From NCBI RefSeq assembly GCF_002876705.1, contig NZ_MDAG01000024.1, forward strand, positions 1-64,000: a stretch of 64,000 nucleotides of DNA, read 5' to 3'. The notes under the pieces were generated by a model. That model made no database searches and was not told where the DNA came from. It worked only from the letters and a program-made list of their open reading frames with translations. The position numbers and the translations under genes were made by a program. The DNA is from Enterovibrio norvegicus_B (lineage in GTDB: Bacteria; Pseudomonadota; Gammaproteobacteria; Enterobacterales; Vibrionaceae). Positions 25,431 to 34,433 of this stretch are shown piece after piece (position 1 is the stretch's first letter; each line of letters opens with the position of its first letter).

Positions 25431-26806
25431 GTGAATTCCTCGCCCTGTTCCTTTTCCTCTTTACCTTTGGTGTGTTGCTTGTTGGCTATCCCGTGGCCTT
25501 TACGCTTGGCGGTTCCGCGCTTTTATTCGCCTTAATTGGTGGCGTGACAGGCACGTTTGATCCGGCGTTCTTAGAAGCCATTCCAAACCGTATTCAAGGC
25601 ACCTTGTCGAACGAACTTTTGGTCGCGATTCCCTTGTTTATCTTCATGGGGGTCATGCTTGAAAAATCCCGCATCGCAGAAGATTTGCTCGATACCATGG
25701 GGCAAGTGTTTGGCGGGCTTGCGGGCGGCTTAGGCATTTCCGTGACCATTGTGGGCATGTTGTTAGCAGCAAGTACCGGCATTGTGGGTGCAACCGTTGT
25801 CACGATGGGCTTACTGTCGCTGCCTTCAATGATGAAACGTGGCTATTGCCCAAGGCTTTCGACGGGCATTATTTGTGCGTCAGGAACGCTAGGTCAGATT
25901 ATCCCTCCATCTATCGTGTTGGTCTTGCTGGGCGATGTGATTTCGTCGGCTTATCAACAAGCCCAGCTAGACCAAGGTATTTTCTCGCCAGAAAGCGTTA
26001 CCGTGGGTGATCTCTTTTTGGGTGCGTTAATCCCTGGCTTCATGTTGGTGGGCATGTACATCGTTTATCTGATTTTCGTTGCGATTACACAGCCTCACCG
26101 TGTTCCACCTATTCCTGTTGAAGAAAGAAAGGTCAGCAAGGAATTATGGATGCAGGTACTCACTGTATTGTTCCCGCCAGTGCTTTTGATTGTGTTGGTG
26201 TTGGGGTCGATTCTCGGCGGTGTTGCAACGCCAACAGAAGCTGCGTCGGTGGGCTCTGTGGGGGCAATTGTTCTGGCTGCCAGCAAGCGCATGTTCAGTC
26301 TGTCGATTTTGCGCGATGTACTAAGAAGCACGACCGAAGTGACGGCCATGGTCTTCCTGATCTTGATTGGCGCATCACTGTTTGCCTTGGTGTTCCGTGG
26401 GTTTGGCGGTGATGACATCGTTCGTGATTTCTTGATGAGCCTGCCGGGCGGTGTATTCGGTGCCATGTTGTTAGTGATGCTGGTGCTCTTCCTTCTGGGC
26501 TTCTTCCTCGATTTCATTGAAATCACCTTCGTGGTCATCCCGATTGTTGCGCCGATACTCCTGACCATGGGCGTTGACCCTGTGTGGCTTGGGATAATGA
26601 TTGCGCTGAATTTGCAAACGTCTTTCCTAACACCGCCATTTGGCTTCTCGCTGTTCTACTTGCGCGGTGTGGCTCCGGATTCTATATCCACCATGGATAT
26701 CTATCGCGGTGTTTTGCCTTTCATATTAATTCAGTTAGTGATGTTGGCATTACTTGCCTATTGGCCAACGCTGGCAACCTGGTTGCCGGATATTGTCTAC
26801 GGCTAA
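25427..26806 (+). CDS. TRAP transporter large permease (DctM type)
   Basis: 459 residues with about twelve spans, the ion-coupled carrier subunit. Family motifs: VAIPLFIFMGVMLEKS, GIVGATVVTMGLLSLPSMMKRGYCPRLSTGIICASGTLGQIIPPSIVLVL, GVATPTEAASVGSVGAI and FLLGFFLDFIEITFVVIPIVAPI. The overall sequence is close to the mannitol/2-oxo-acid DctM group. Uptake is driven by sodium in characterised systems. A terminator follows 13 bases after the stop. Confidence 0.95.
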   Translation: MSEFLALFLFLFTFGVLLVGYPVAFTLGGSALLFALIGGVTGTFDPAFLEAIPNRIQGTLSNELLVAIPLFIFMGVMLEKSRIAEDLLDTMGQVFGGLAGGLGISVTIVGMLLAASTGIVGATVVTMGLLSLPSMMKRGYCPRLSTGIICASGTLGQIIPPSIVLVLLGDVISSAYQQAQLDQGIFSPESVTVGDLFLGALIPGFMLVGMYIVYLIFVAITQPHRVPPIPVEERKVSKELWMQVLTVLFPPVLLIVLVLGSILGGVATPTEAASVGSVGAIVLAASKRMFSLSILRDVLRSTTEVTAMVFLILIGASLFALVFRGFGGDDIVRDFLMSLPGGVFGAMLLVMLVLFLLGFFLDFIEITFVVIPIVAPILLTMGVDPVWLGIMIALNLQTSFLTPPFGFSLFYLRGVAPDSISTMDIYRGVLPFILIQLVMLALLAYWPTLATWLPDIVYG

Positions 26807-26818
26807 ACAATCCAAACA

Positions 26819-26844
26819 AAGCCTCCAACTAAGGAGGCTTTTTT
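26819..26844 (+). terminator. Terminator of the TRAP operon
   Basis: AAGCCTCC (26819-26826) and GGAGGCTT pair around AACTAA, followed by TTTT. Confidence 0.88.
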
Positions 26845-26858
26845 CGCAATAATTGAGC

Positions 26859-26887
26859 TTGACGCTTGCACGGTCTCAGTTTCTACT
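26859..26887 (+). promoter_or_regulatory. Candidate promoter of the LysE-type exporter
   Basis: -35 TTGACG (26859-26864), 17-base spacer, -10 TCTACT (26882-26887). It lies between the TRAP terminator and the GTG start at 26922, giving a leader of about 28 bases. This also argues against the longer frame opened by a TTG at 26853. Confidence 0.5.
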
Positions 26888-26921
26888 ACACTTCTTTTTG
26901 CTTATTTTGTCCGGAGTTAAC

Positions 26922-27554
26922 GTGGCATCTGCAATTGATATCGCGATGTTGGCGGTATTTATCCCCACTTTCTTTTTTGTATCCGTTACGCCGGGTATGT
27001 GTATGACCCTAGCAATGACGCTAGGCATGAGCATTGGCGTGCGTCGTAGCCTTCATATGATGTGGGGAGAGTTGATTGGCGTTGCGCTGGTTTCCATTTC
27101 TTCCGTGATTGGCGTGGCAGCCATCATGTTGAACTATCCAAGTTTGTTCAGCGTGCTGAAGTATGTGGGCGGGGCGTATTTGTTCTATCTTGGTCTTCAG
27201 ATGTGGATGTCTCGCGGCAAAATGGCGATCCCGTCAGATTTGTCAGCAGGCACCGACACCTCACCGATGACGCTTGCAATGCAGGGCTTTGTGACTGCGA
27301 TTGCGAACCCGAAAGGCTGGGCGTTTATGATTTCGCTGTTACCACCTTTCATCAATCCAACATTGGCGATGCCACCTCAACTGACCGTACTGATAGGCAT
27401 CATCTTGATGACGGAATTTGGCTGTTTGCTGTTGTACGCAAGTGGTGGTCGCACGCTGCGTCACTTTCTGCAGAAAAGCGGTAATGTGCGTTTGATGAAC
27501 CGAATTGCAGGCACCCTGATGATGGGTGTTGGGGTTTGGTTGGCGGTAGGTTAA
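26922..27554 (+). CDS. LysE/RhtB-family amino-acid exporter
   Basis: 210 residues from the chosen GTG, which has CCGGAG five bases upstream. An in-frame TTG at 26853 would add 23 residues but overlaps the likely promoter. Six membrane spans are seen. The family mark is FFVSVTPGMCMTLAMTLGMSIGVRRSLHMMWGELIG, and a second block reads GFVTAIANPKGWAFMISLLPPFI. The common GPxxL motif of the N terminus appears as TPGMCM. RhtB/LysE proteins export homoserine, threonine, lysine, leucine or related compounds; the substrate is not readable. It is convergent with the HD-GYP gene. Confidence 0.88.
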   Translation: MASAIDIAMLAVFIPTFFFVSVTPGMCMTLAMTLGMSIGVRRSLHMMWGELIGVALVSISSVIGVAAIMLNYPSLFSVLKYVGGAYLFYLGLQMWMSRGKMAIPSDLSAGTDTSPMTLAMQGFVTAIANPKGWAFMISLLPPFINPTLAMPPQLTVLIGIILMTEFGCLLLYASGGRTLRHFLQKSGNVRLMNRIAGTLMMGVGVWLAVG

Positions 27555-27563
27555 ACGTTTTTG

Positions 27564-27611
27564 ATTACCGCACCTTCTGTTGGACGTTGCGAACACAGAA
27601 GGTGCGGTAAT
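27564..27611. repeat. Perfect 17-bp inverted repeat between convergent genes
   Basis: ATTACCGCACCTTCTGT (27564-27580) and its exact reverse complement (27595-27611) flank a 14-base loop. It lies between the LysE-type gene and the HD-GYP gene. No T-run follows the stem in either direction, so it is not a standard terminator, yet it would form a very stable RNA hairpin at the 3' end of both mRNAs. Confidence 0.85.
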
Positions 27612-27653
27612 ATCTTAAACGTGTTTAGAGCAAGTTGCTGGGTGCATCGGGGG

Positions 27654-28757
27654 TTAATCTTTGTAGGTCTCAGCGATTTTAATAAAGTCGTTTTTCATCT
27701 CAAACATCAAATCAACAAGCATGGGGTCAAAGTGCGATCCTTTGCCTTCTCGAATAATCTCAAACGCTTCATCATGTGACATAGCGGATTTGTAAACACG
27801 CTTACTCACGAGGGCGTCAAAAACATCGGCCACGGCCATTAAGCGCGCACTGAGCGGAATGTCTTCGCCAACCAACCCTTGCGGATACCCAGACCCATCC
27901 CACTTTTCATGGTGACCAAGGGCAATTTCTTTGGCGGCCTTCAAGAAGGGATATTCTGCGTCCACTTCTTTTTCTGCTTTCATGATGGCATCAAAACCCA
28001 GTTTTGCATGCGACTTCATGATCTCAAATTCCTCTGCGGTTAACTTGCCTGGTTTGAGCAAGATAGCATCAGGGATCCCCACTTTACCGATGTCGTGCAA
28101 CGGCGCAGTCTTGAACACCATAGTGATGTATTCAGGGGTGACAATGTCGGTGAACTTTCCGCGTAGATAGAGCTGATCCGCAAGTATCTTCACGTAATAC
28201 TGCGTTCGAACAATGTGGTTGCCGGTCTCTTGGTCACGCGTCTCAGCAAGGCTCGCAAGGGCGTTTATCGTGACATCTTGAATGACACTGAGCTCTTTAA
28301 GTCGGCGCTGAACTTCGGCTTCCAAGAATTCGTTTTGATTGTGAAGAAAATCTTGAGAGGCCTTGTTTTCAAGATGGATTTTGATGCGCGCCATCGTGAT
28401 AGGCGGGCTCATCGGCTTCATGATGTAATCCGCAGCACCGACGGAGAAACCGTATTCTTGGTCTTCAGATTTCGATTTTGACGTCAGGAATATGACCGGA
28501 ATATCGTGCGCAGATTTTTTGGCTTTTATCTGACGACAGACTTCGTAGCCATCCATGCCCGGCATGACAACGTCCAACAAAATCAGGTCAATGGAGAATT
28601 TTTCAACAATGGCGAGCGCCGTTTGTCCGTTGGTCGCTGCCTTAACTTCGTACTTGTCTCGCAACATCTCGCTGACAAAAACGAGGTTCTCCGGGGTGTC
28701 GTCGACAACCAGGACGGTAGCGCGTTTGTTTGTCTTGATTTCCGGTGACAGCATCAA
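27654..28757 (-). CDS. Response regulator with HD-GYP output domain
   Basis: 367 residues. Residues about 12-130 are a receiver domain: VLVVDDTPENLVFV with the acidic pair, LILLDVVMPGMDG with the phospho-Asp, a Thr in VIFLTSKSKSE and the Lys in YIMKPMSP. From about 165 there is an HD-GYP domain: GNHIVRTQYYVKILA, the metal-binding HDIGKVGIPDAIL, HAKLGFDAI, GHHEKWDGSGYPQGL and DVFDALVSKRVYK. HD-GYP enzymes cleave cyclic di-GMP; all usual metal ligands appear present, so activity is expected. It is divergent from a large hybrid kinase, the likely phosphate donor. Confidence 0.93.
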   Translation of the reverse strand: MMLSPEIKTNKRATVLVVDDTPENLVFVSEMLRDKYEVKAATNGQTALAIVEKFSIDLILLDVVMPGMDGYEVCRQIKAKKSAHDIPVIFLTSKSKSEDQEYGFSVGAADYIMKPMSPPITMARIKIHLENKASQDFLHNQNEFLEAEVQRRLKELSVIQDVTINALASLAETRDQETGNHIVRTQYYVKILADQLYLRGKFTDIVTPEYITMVFKTAPLHDIGKVGIPDAILLKPGKLTAEEFEIMKSHAKLGFDAIMKAEKEVDAEYPFLKAAKEIALGHHEKWDGSGYPQGLVGEDIPLSARLMAVADVFDALVSKRVYKSAMSHDEAFEIIREGKGSHFDPMLVDLMFEMKNDFIKIAETYKD

Positions 28758-28922
28758 AGGGATCCTGAATGACTTTCCACTTATACAATCCTAGGTCTAC
28801 TCTTAATAATGTTCCAATTATGAGTCACATTATTTTAATTGAGACATAAACTTAGCGTAGAGATGGCGCTTATTTTTCTCGTTTATTTTCACCCACCATT
28901 GATGTCGCTGGAGGCCAGTACG

Positions 28923-31900
28923 TTGAATGTGAATGCGGTGCTCGAAGACCCAAAACGTGCGATGACAAAAATGAACAAGCATCTGAGTGGCTTGCGCGCG
29001 ACCCTCTGGACATGGTCCGCGGCAGTGTTGATGTTATTGCATTCCACTGCGACATTGGCGAGGGAAGAAAGTGGCTATCTCTCTAGCACGTCACTACCGC
29101 CAACTACAGGGGGCGGTGTCTTGACGGCCGTTCCCCTTTTGGTCGGCGTGGTGTTAGTGCTGCTCGCGCTTTTGATATGGGGCGCGACGACGCTTCAGCA
29201 GACCAAGGACGCCTTAAAAGAGCAAAGACAAGCCTACCTCCAAAAACTTAATGAGCTTGATACTGCCAAGCGCTCTGCGCGATCGGCCTATCAAGCCAAG
29301 AAAGACTTCTTGTCCAACATGTCTCATGAGTTCAGAACGCCACTCAATGCGATTTTGGGGATGTCTCAACTGGCATTGGACAGCGGGCTAGAAGGCAAGC
29401 AAAAGCGCTACATAGAGCGGGTGATCTCGTCAGGGAATACGCTGCTGGATGCGTTAAATACCGTGCTAGCATTCACTAATGTGAAAGCAGGTAACCTCGA
29501 AATTGAATGGGTTGAATGCCACGTCGAAACCTTGCTTTCTCCCGTTGTAAAAAGCCTCGGTGAACAAGCCGCAGAAAAAAACCTCCAGTTCCATGTTCTG
29601 ATGGATATGGCCATTCCCAAACTGATTGATGCTGACTCTGTTCGCATTACGCAAGTGTTGATGGCGCTTGGCAACAACGCGGTCAAATTCACCGACGTGG
29701 GTGAAGTGACGTTATCGATAGCCCTTGAATCTCGTCGTGAAGATGACGTGAACATCCGTTTCTCTGTGCATGACACAGGCTTAGGCATCCGCCGTAAAGA
29801 CCTTGATGAACTGTTTCTGCCTTTCAACCAAGCCGACAACTCTACATCCCGTCGCTATGGTGGCAAAGGGCTTGGCTTAAGTTTGTCGCGAGAATTAGTC
29901 GCTTTGATGGGGGGAGAGCTAAACGCAGACAGCCGCTGGGGTGAGGGCAGTGTGTTTTCTTTTACTTTGCCTTGCCAGTCTGGTGTCAATGAAACATCGC
30001 GTCTTGGGGATACATGGTCAGGAAAATTATCAGCGAAAAGCGTGTTGCTTGTTTCTTCAAACATGTCTCAACTTTCCGCGACCAGCGATATTTTCATTTA
30101 CGCCGGTGCAACGGTCAGCCAATGTCGCTCACTCGAAGAACTTCAAGAGAAAGAATCCAGTTTAACCAATGGCGCGTTCGACTATTTGGTCGCGGAGTGG
30201 GAGAGCTTGGAGCACGACATGTTGTCGTTTCTGACATCGACATTAACCCGCGGCGACAGAACGCCGTCCACCATCATTATTTCTGGACCGAATAACGGCT
30301 TTGATGTCGATGAAACACGTCCTCCATTTTCCTTTAAGTGGGTGCAAAAACCTGTGTTGCCATCAGCACTCATGGATGCCGTCAGCATGAGTGATGAAAA
30401 GGCCGCGGAAGTGTTGGAAAGAAGAGTGGAAAGTCCGTCGACTCACATGCGTGGAAACAGCGCTGCATCGGCGGAGCTTCGCTTTTTAGGGGGTGGATCT
30501 GCACCTAAAAAAGCACCAGAACCTGAACTTGAAGTCGAAGATGTTTTTGATAAAGAAGCGATGAAAGTGGACGGTAAAGTGGTTCTCCTGGTGGAAGACA
30601 ACTTGGTCAATCAAGAAGTGGCGATTGGCGCGATGGAAGCATTGCCGCTTGAGGTGCTTGTTGCAAACAATGGCGGTGAAGCGGTGCAAATGCTCAAGGA
30701 GCATGCCGTTGATTTGGTGCTGATGGACATGCAGATGCCCGTCGTGGATGGTGTGACTGCCACCAAAATGATCCGTCAGGAACTTCAACTCATTGAGTTG
30801 CCCATCCTCGCCATGACAGCAAACACTGAATCCCATGATGTTGCGGCTTGTCGTGAGGCTGGCATGAACGGCCATATCGCCAAACCCATCGATTTCAATT
30901 TACTTAGAAACACCTTACTTGAATGGTTATTGAAACCTACGGATTCTCTCGGTAATACACGTGTTACTGAGAAACAGGACGTCGCACTGCCGCAAGAGAT
31001 GCCTACAGCAGAAGAAACACCGTTAGTGGAAGAGACACTCAAAGCGGATGAGACACAGAAAGCGCAAGAGACGCCCCTAGTAGACGAAGCGCCGGATGAG
31101 AAAAGTGAACCGATTGTGGAAGCACCTTCGACGACGCCACCTATGCCACAGAGTACTGAAATAGACGCTGTGACTGACGTTGATACCGCAAATGTGACAC
31201 CGATTGAGCCGGTATCGTCGTTGAGTCCTGACGCACTTGCGACAGAAGAAAACGACGCTGCGCAAACAAATACGACTGGGTCATCGGTTTCAATGATGAC
31301 TGACGAGGAAAGAACCCGAAGGAGAGTGGGAATGGATTACGATGACACCATGTTCGACATGATGGTAGATAAGATCCCAGGTATCAATTTACGCGAAGGG
31401 GTTCAGCGCTTAGGCGGTAACAAAGCGAAATACCTCAAGATATTGTCTTTGTTTTTGACGTCTCAAGCGACGGCAATGGAGCAGCTTCTGACATCGGAAG
31501 ATACCGCAGAAAAAGCCATCCTTGCTCACTCCTGCAAAGGGGCTGGAAGTAACATTGGTGCAACGGAAATCGCAGACTATGCCTGTGGTTTGGAAGACAA
31601 ATACAATTCAGGCGAGACAGTGAACGAAAGCGATGTGTTAACGCTGAAGAGCATGATTGTCTCGGCAATAGATGTCTTTGATGACATCGTAAGCCAAACC
31701 GCCGTGGTTGAAGCGCCCGTTGTTGAAGAAGAAATTAAACCGCTAGATGGGTATTTAGTAGAGCAGCTCAACTCGCTTCAAGTCAGCCTTCAAGAGTTTG
31801 ATATTGAGGTGCAGGACAAGATTGGTGTGCTGTCAAAAGCCTTGCCACAGTGGTGCCATCAAATGGAAGAGTTTAAGCGTCTGCAAGATGCCATCAATCA

Positions 31901-31958
31901 GTTTGATTTCATCACCGCGGAAGAACATTTGAAAGACCTGAAAAAGAAAACGGGCTAA
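28923..31958 (+). CDS. Hybrid sensor histidine kinase with pseudo-receiver, receiver and Hpt
   Basis: About 1011 residues. The start is uncertain: a TTG at 28923 has GGAGG eight bases upstream; the frame is open to 28839 and an ATG at 28962 is also possible. Order of parts: a hydrophobic segment (WSAAVLMLLHSTATLA), a short extracytoplasmic stretch, a second span (LVGVVLVLLALLIWG), a coiled linker, HisKA with NMSHEFRTPLNAIL (His near residue 135), HATPase with NNAVKFTD, DTGLGIRR and GGKGLGLSLSREL, a degenerate receiver, a full receiver (LLVEDNLVNQEV, LVLMDMQMPVVDG, IAKPI), a Thr/Glu/Pro-rich linker and an Hpt domain with AHSCKGAGSNIGA. With almost no sensing domain it may respond to a partner or to the membrane. 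Confidence 0.9.
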   Translation: MNVNAVLEDPKRAMTKMNKHLSGLRATLWTWSAAVLMLLHSTATLAREESGYLSSTSLPPTTGGGVLTAVPLLVGVVLVLLALLIWGATTLQQTKDALKEQRQAYLQKLNELDTAKRSARSAYQAKKDFLSNMSHEFRTPLNAILGMSQLALDSGLEGKQKRYIERVISSGNTLLDALNTVLAFTNVKAGNLEIEWVECHVETLLSPVVKSLGEQAAEKNLQFHVLMDMAIPKLIDADSVRITQVLMALGNNAVKFTDVGEVTLSIALESRREDDVNIRFSVHDTGLGIRRKDLDELFLPFNQADNSTSRRYGGKGLGLSLSRELVALMGGELNADSRWGEGSVFSFTLPCQSGVNETSRLGDTWSGKLSAKSVLLVSSNMSQLSATSDIFIYAGATVSQCRSLEELQEKESSLTNGAFDYLVAEWESLEHDMLSFLTSTLTRGDRTPSTIIISGPNNGFDVDETRPPFSFKWVQKPVLPSALMDAVSMSDEKAAEVLERRVESPSTHMRGNSAASAELRFLGGGSAPKKAPEPELEVEDVFDKEAMKVDGKVVLLVEDNLVNQEVAIGAMEALPLEVLVANNGGEAVQMLKEHAVDLVLMDMQMPVVDGVTATKMIRQELQLIELPILAMTANTESHDVAACREAGMNGHIAKPIDFNLLRNTLLEWLLKPTDSLGNTRVTEKQDVALPQEMPTAEETPLVEETLKADETQKAQETPLVDEAPDEKSEPIVEAPSTTPPMPQSTEIDAVTDVDTANVTPIEPVSSLSPDALATEENDAAQTNTTGSSVSMMTDEERTRRRVGMDYDDTMFDMMVDKIPGINLREGVQRLGGNKAKYLKILSLFLTSQATAMEQLLTSEDTAEKAILAHSCKGAGSNIGATEIADYACGLEDKYNSGETVNESDVLTLKSMIVSAIDVFDDIVSQTAVVEAPVVEEEIKPLDGYLVEQLNSLQVSLQEFDIEVQDKIGVLSKALPQWCHQMEEFKRLQDAINQFDFITAEEHLKDLKKKTG

Positions 31959-32063
31959 ATACCGAGTACTGATAAGCACCGACGTACTGCAAGTAGAACG
32001 CGGTAAACTGTTGGAAGCAGTAAGTACTTGGCAATAGTAGGCAATAGGCAAACAGTAGACACA

Positions 32064-32096
32064 AAAAAGCCGATGCATCTGCATCGGCTTTTTTTA
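32064..32096. terminator. Bidirectional terminator between hybrid kinase and pta
   Basis: AAAGCCGATGC (32066-32076) and GCATCGGCTTT (32081-32091) pair around ATCT. A-run on the left, T-run on the right. Confidence 0.92.
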
Positions 32097-32112
32097 TCAA
32101 TAAGCGCGAGGC

Positions 32113-34275
32113 TTATTTCGCTGCCGCTTCCGCGTCATCAGCTTGTTTCGCTTGAATCGCAGTCAGTGCAACGGTGTAAACGATATCGTCTACCAATGCG
32201 CCGCGAGACAGGTCGTTCACAGGCTTACGCATGCCCTGAAGCATTGGACCGATAGAAACCAAGTCAGCAGAACGTTGTACTGCTTTGTACGTGGTGTTAC
32301 CGGTGTTCAGGTCAGGGAACACGAATACAGTCGCTTTACCCGCTACTGGCGAGTTAGGCGCTTTCGATGCTGCAACGTTTTCCATGATTGCTGCGTCGTA
32401 CTGAAGCGGGCCGTCGATCATTAGATCTGGGCGTTTTGCTTGCGCAATTTTGGTCGCTTCACGTACTTTATCAACGTCTGCACCCTTACCAGATTCACCG
32501 GTAGAGTATGAGATCATTGCAACGCGTGGGTCGATACCAAATGCTGCTGCAGAATCCGCAGATTGAATTGCGATTTCAGCCAGTTGCTCAGCGGTTGGAT
32601 CTGGGTTGATTGCACAGTCACCGTATACCAATACTTGATCAGGCAGAAGCATGAAGAAGATTGACGATACGATAGAGGCATCAGGGGCAGTTTTGATGAT
32701 TTGGAACGGAGGAACGATGGTGTTTGCTGTGGTATGAACCGCACCAGAAACCAGACCGTCAACTTCGCCCGCTTCAAGCATCATCGTGCCAAGGAAGACT
32801 GAATCTTTCAGCTTCTCGCGAGCAACAACTTCGGTCATGCCTTTCGCGCCACGAAGCTCAACCAAGCGAGCTACGTAGTTTTCACGTACTTCATCAGAGT
32901 TGATGATAGTGACGCCAGCGCCTAACTCAACACCTTGTTGCGCAGCAACACGGCGGATTTCGTCAGGGTTACCCAAAAGCACACATTCAGCGATACGGCG
33001 TTCAGCACAGATAGCTGCTGCTTTCACTGTACGCGGTTCGTCGCCTTCAGGCAGTACGATGCGCTTCGCTGCTTTACGCGCGAATTCAGTGAGCTGATAA
33101 CGGAATGCTGGTGGGCTCAAACGACGTGCACGAACAGAACCTTCAGACAGTGATTCAATCCAGTTGCCATCGATGTGGTTTGCAACGTGCTCGTTAACAA
33201 ACTCAACACGCTCTTTGTCGTCCGCTGGTACTTCTAGGCTGAAGCTCTGAAGGTTCAGAGATGTCTGCCAAGTGTTACCTTTCGTGGTGAATACTGGTAG
33301 GCCAGATTCAAACGCACGTGCACACAGGCTTTGAAGTTCAGCTGGAATGTTGTAACCGCCAGTCAGAAGCAGGGCACCGATTTCCAGACCGTTCATTGCA
33401 GCAAGACATGCAGCAACGATAACGTCAGGACGGTCTGCTGAAGTCACCAGCAGTGAACCCGGACGGAAGTGCTCAACCATGTTCGGAATAGAACGTGCAC
33501 AGAATGTGATGCTCTTAATACGACGTGTGTTGATTTCACCTTCGTTTACGATCTCTGCATTCAAGTGCGCAGCAAGATCGCTAGCACGTGTTGCAATCAG
33601 ATCGATGCTCCAAGGCACACAACCAAGAACACGGATAGGGCTAGAGTTAAAGATCTCCATCACTTCCACGTTGGTTGGTTTCGCCACGTTAGACTCATCA
33701 AAGATGTCTGACAGGTCTGGACGAGTGCGGCCTTGGTCATCAACAGGTGCATTGTGCTTGTTGATGATCAAGCCAGAGATGTTCTTGTTCTTCGAACCAC
33801 CGAAGTTAGATACAGCAACCTCAATGCGCTCACGAAGTTGCGCAGGGTTATCAGTACCTGGGGTCGCTACGAACACGATTTCCGCGTCCAGAGTTTTAGC
33901 GATCTCGTAGTTTACTTGGTTAGCAAACGGGTGGTTACGCGTTGGTACAAGACCTTCAATCAGCGCGACTTCTGCATCAGCAGTTGCTTCTTGGAAACGC
34001 GCGATGATTTCTTCCATCAACACGTCGTTTTGGTCTGTACGGATAAGCTCTTCAGCTTTTGCCATGCTAAGTGACGCTGCCACTTTCATGTTGCTGTTTG
34101 CTTCAATGATGGTCGACGTCAGGTCAGGCTGGTTGCCGCCATCACGAGGTTGCGCGATTGGTTTGAAAAACGAAACGCGAACGCCCTTGTGTTCCATCGC
34201 ACGCAATACGCCTAGGCTGACACTTGTCAGGCCTACACCAGCGCCGATTGGAATGAGCATGATAGTACGGGACAC
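32113..34275 (-). CDS. pta: Phosphate acetyltransferase Pta (long form)
   Basis: 720 residues, the three-part enterobacterial/vibrio type. The N-terminal P-loop-like/BioD-like domain starts SRTIMLIPIGAGVGLTSVSLGVLRAM. The middle is a DRTGG domain (about 230-345). The C-terminal catalytic domain (about 390-715) contains RIVLPEGDEPRTVKAAAICAERR, GLVSGAVHTTANTIVPPFQIIKT and VFVFPDLNTGNTTYKAVQRSA. It converts acetyl-CoA and phosphate to acetyl phosphate and CoA. It sits 158 bases downstream of ackA on the same strand, so the acetate pathway is one transcription unit. Acetyl phosphate made here can also feed receiver proteins. Confidence 0.97.
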   Translation of the reverse strand: MSRTIMLIPIGAGVGLTSVSLGVLRAMEHKGVRVSFFKPIAQPRDGGNQPDLTSTIIEANSNMKVAASLSMAKAEELIRTDQNDVLMEEIIARFQEATADAEVALIEGLVPTRNHPFANQVNYEIAKTLDAEIVFVATPGTDNPAQLRERIEVAVSNFGGSKNKNISGLIINKHNAPVDDQGRTRPDLSDIFDESNVAKPTNVEVMEIFNSSPIRVLGCVPWSIDLIATRASDLAAHLNAEIVNEGEINTRRIKSITFCARSIPNMVEHFRPGSLLVTSADRPDVIVAACLAAMNGLEIGALLLTGGYNIPAELQSLCARAFESGLPVFTTKGNTWQTSLNLQSFSLEVPADDKERVEFVNEHVANHIDGNWIESLSEGSVRARRLSPPAFRYQLTEFARKAAKRIVLPEGDEPRTVKAAAICAERRIAECVLLGNPDEIRRVAAQQGVELGAGVTIINSDEVRENYVARLVELRGAKGMTEVVAREKLKDSVFLGTMMLEAGEVDGLVSGAVHTTANTIVPPFQIIKTAPDASIVSSIFFMLLPDQVLVYGDCAINPDPTAEQLAEIAIQSADSAAAFGIDPRVAMISYSTGESGKGADVDKVREATKIAQAKRPDLMIDGPLQYDAAIMENVAASKAPNSPVAGKATVFVFPDLNTGNTTYKAVQRSADLVSIGPMLQGMRKPVNDLSRGALVDDIVYTVALTAIQAKQADDAEAAAK

Positions 34276-34433
34276 GGTTAATTCCTCTTTACTACGTTAG
34301 ACGCAAAGCCCGCATAGATGCAGGCTTTGTCAATAGATCCAGTGTGGCAGAGCTTAGTAAACTTGCTGAAGTTCCGCCAAAACTGAAACGACTGACCGTA
34401 GTGGTCAGCCGTAAAGTCACGCGTGGTGGGTAA

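Noticed and set aside
26853..26921. N-terminal extension of the LysE-type exporter from a TTG
   Set aside because: It overlaps the likely promoter, and the GTG at 26922 has a CCGGAG ribosome site and starts the first span properly.
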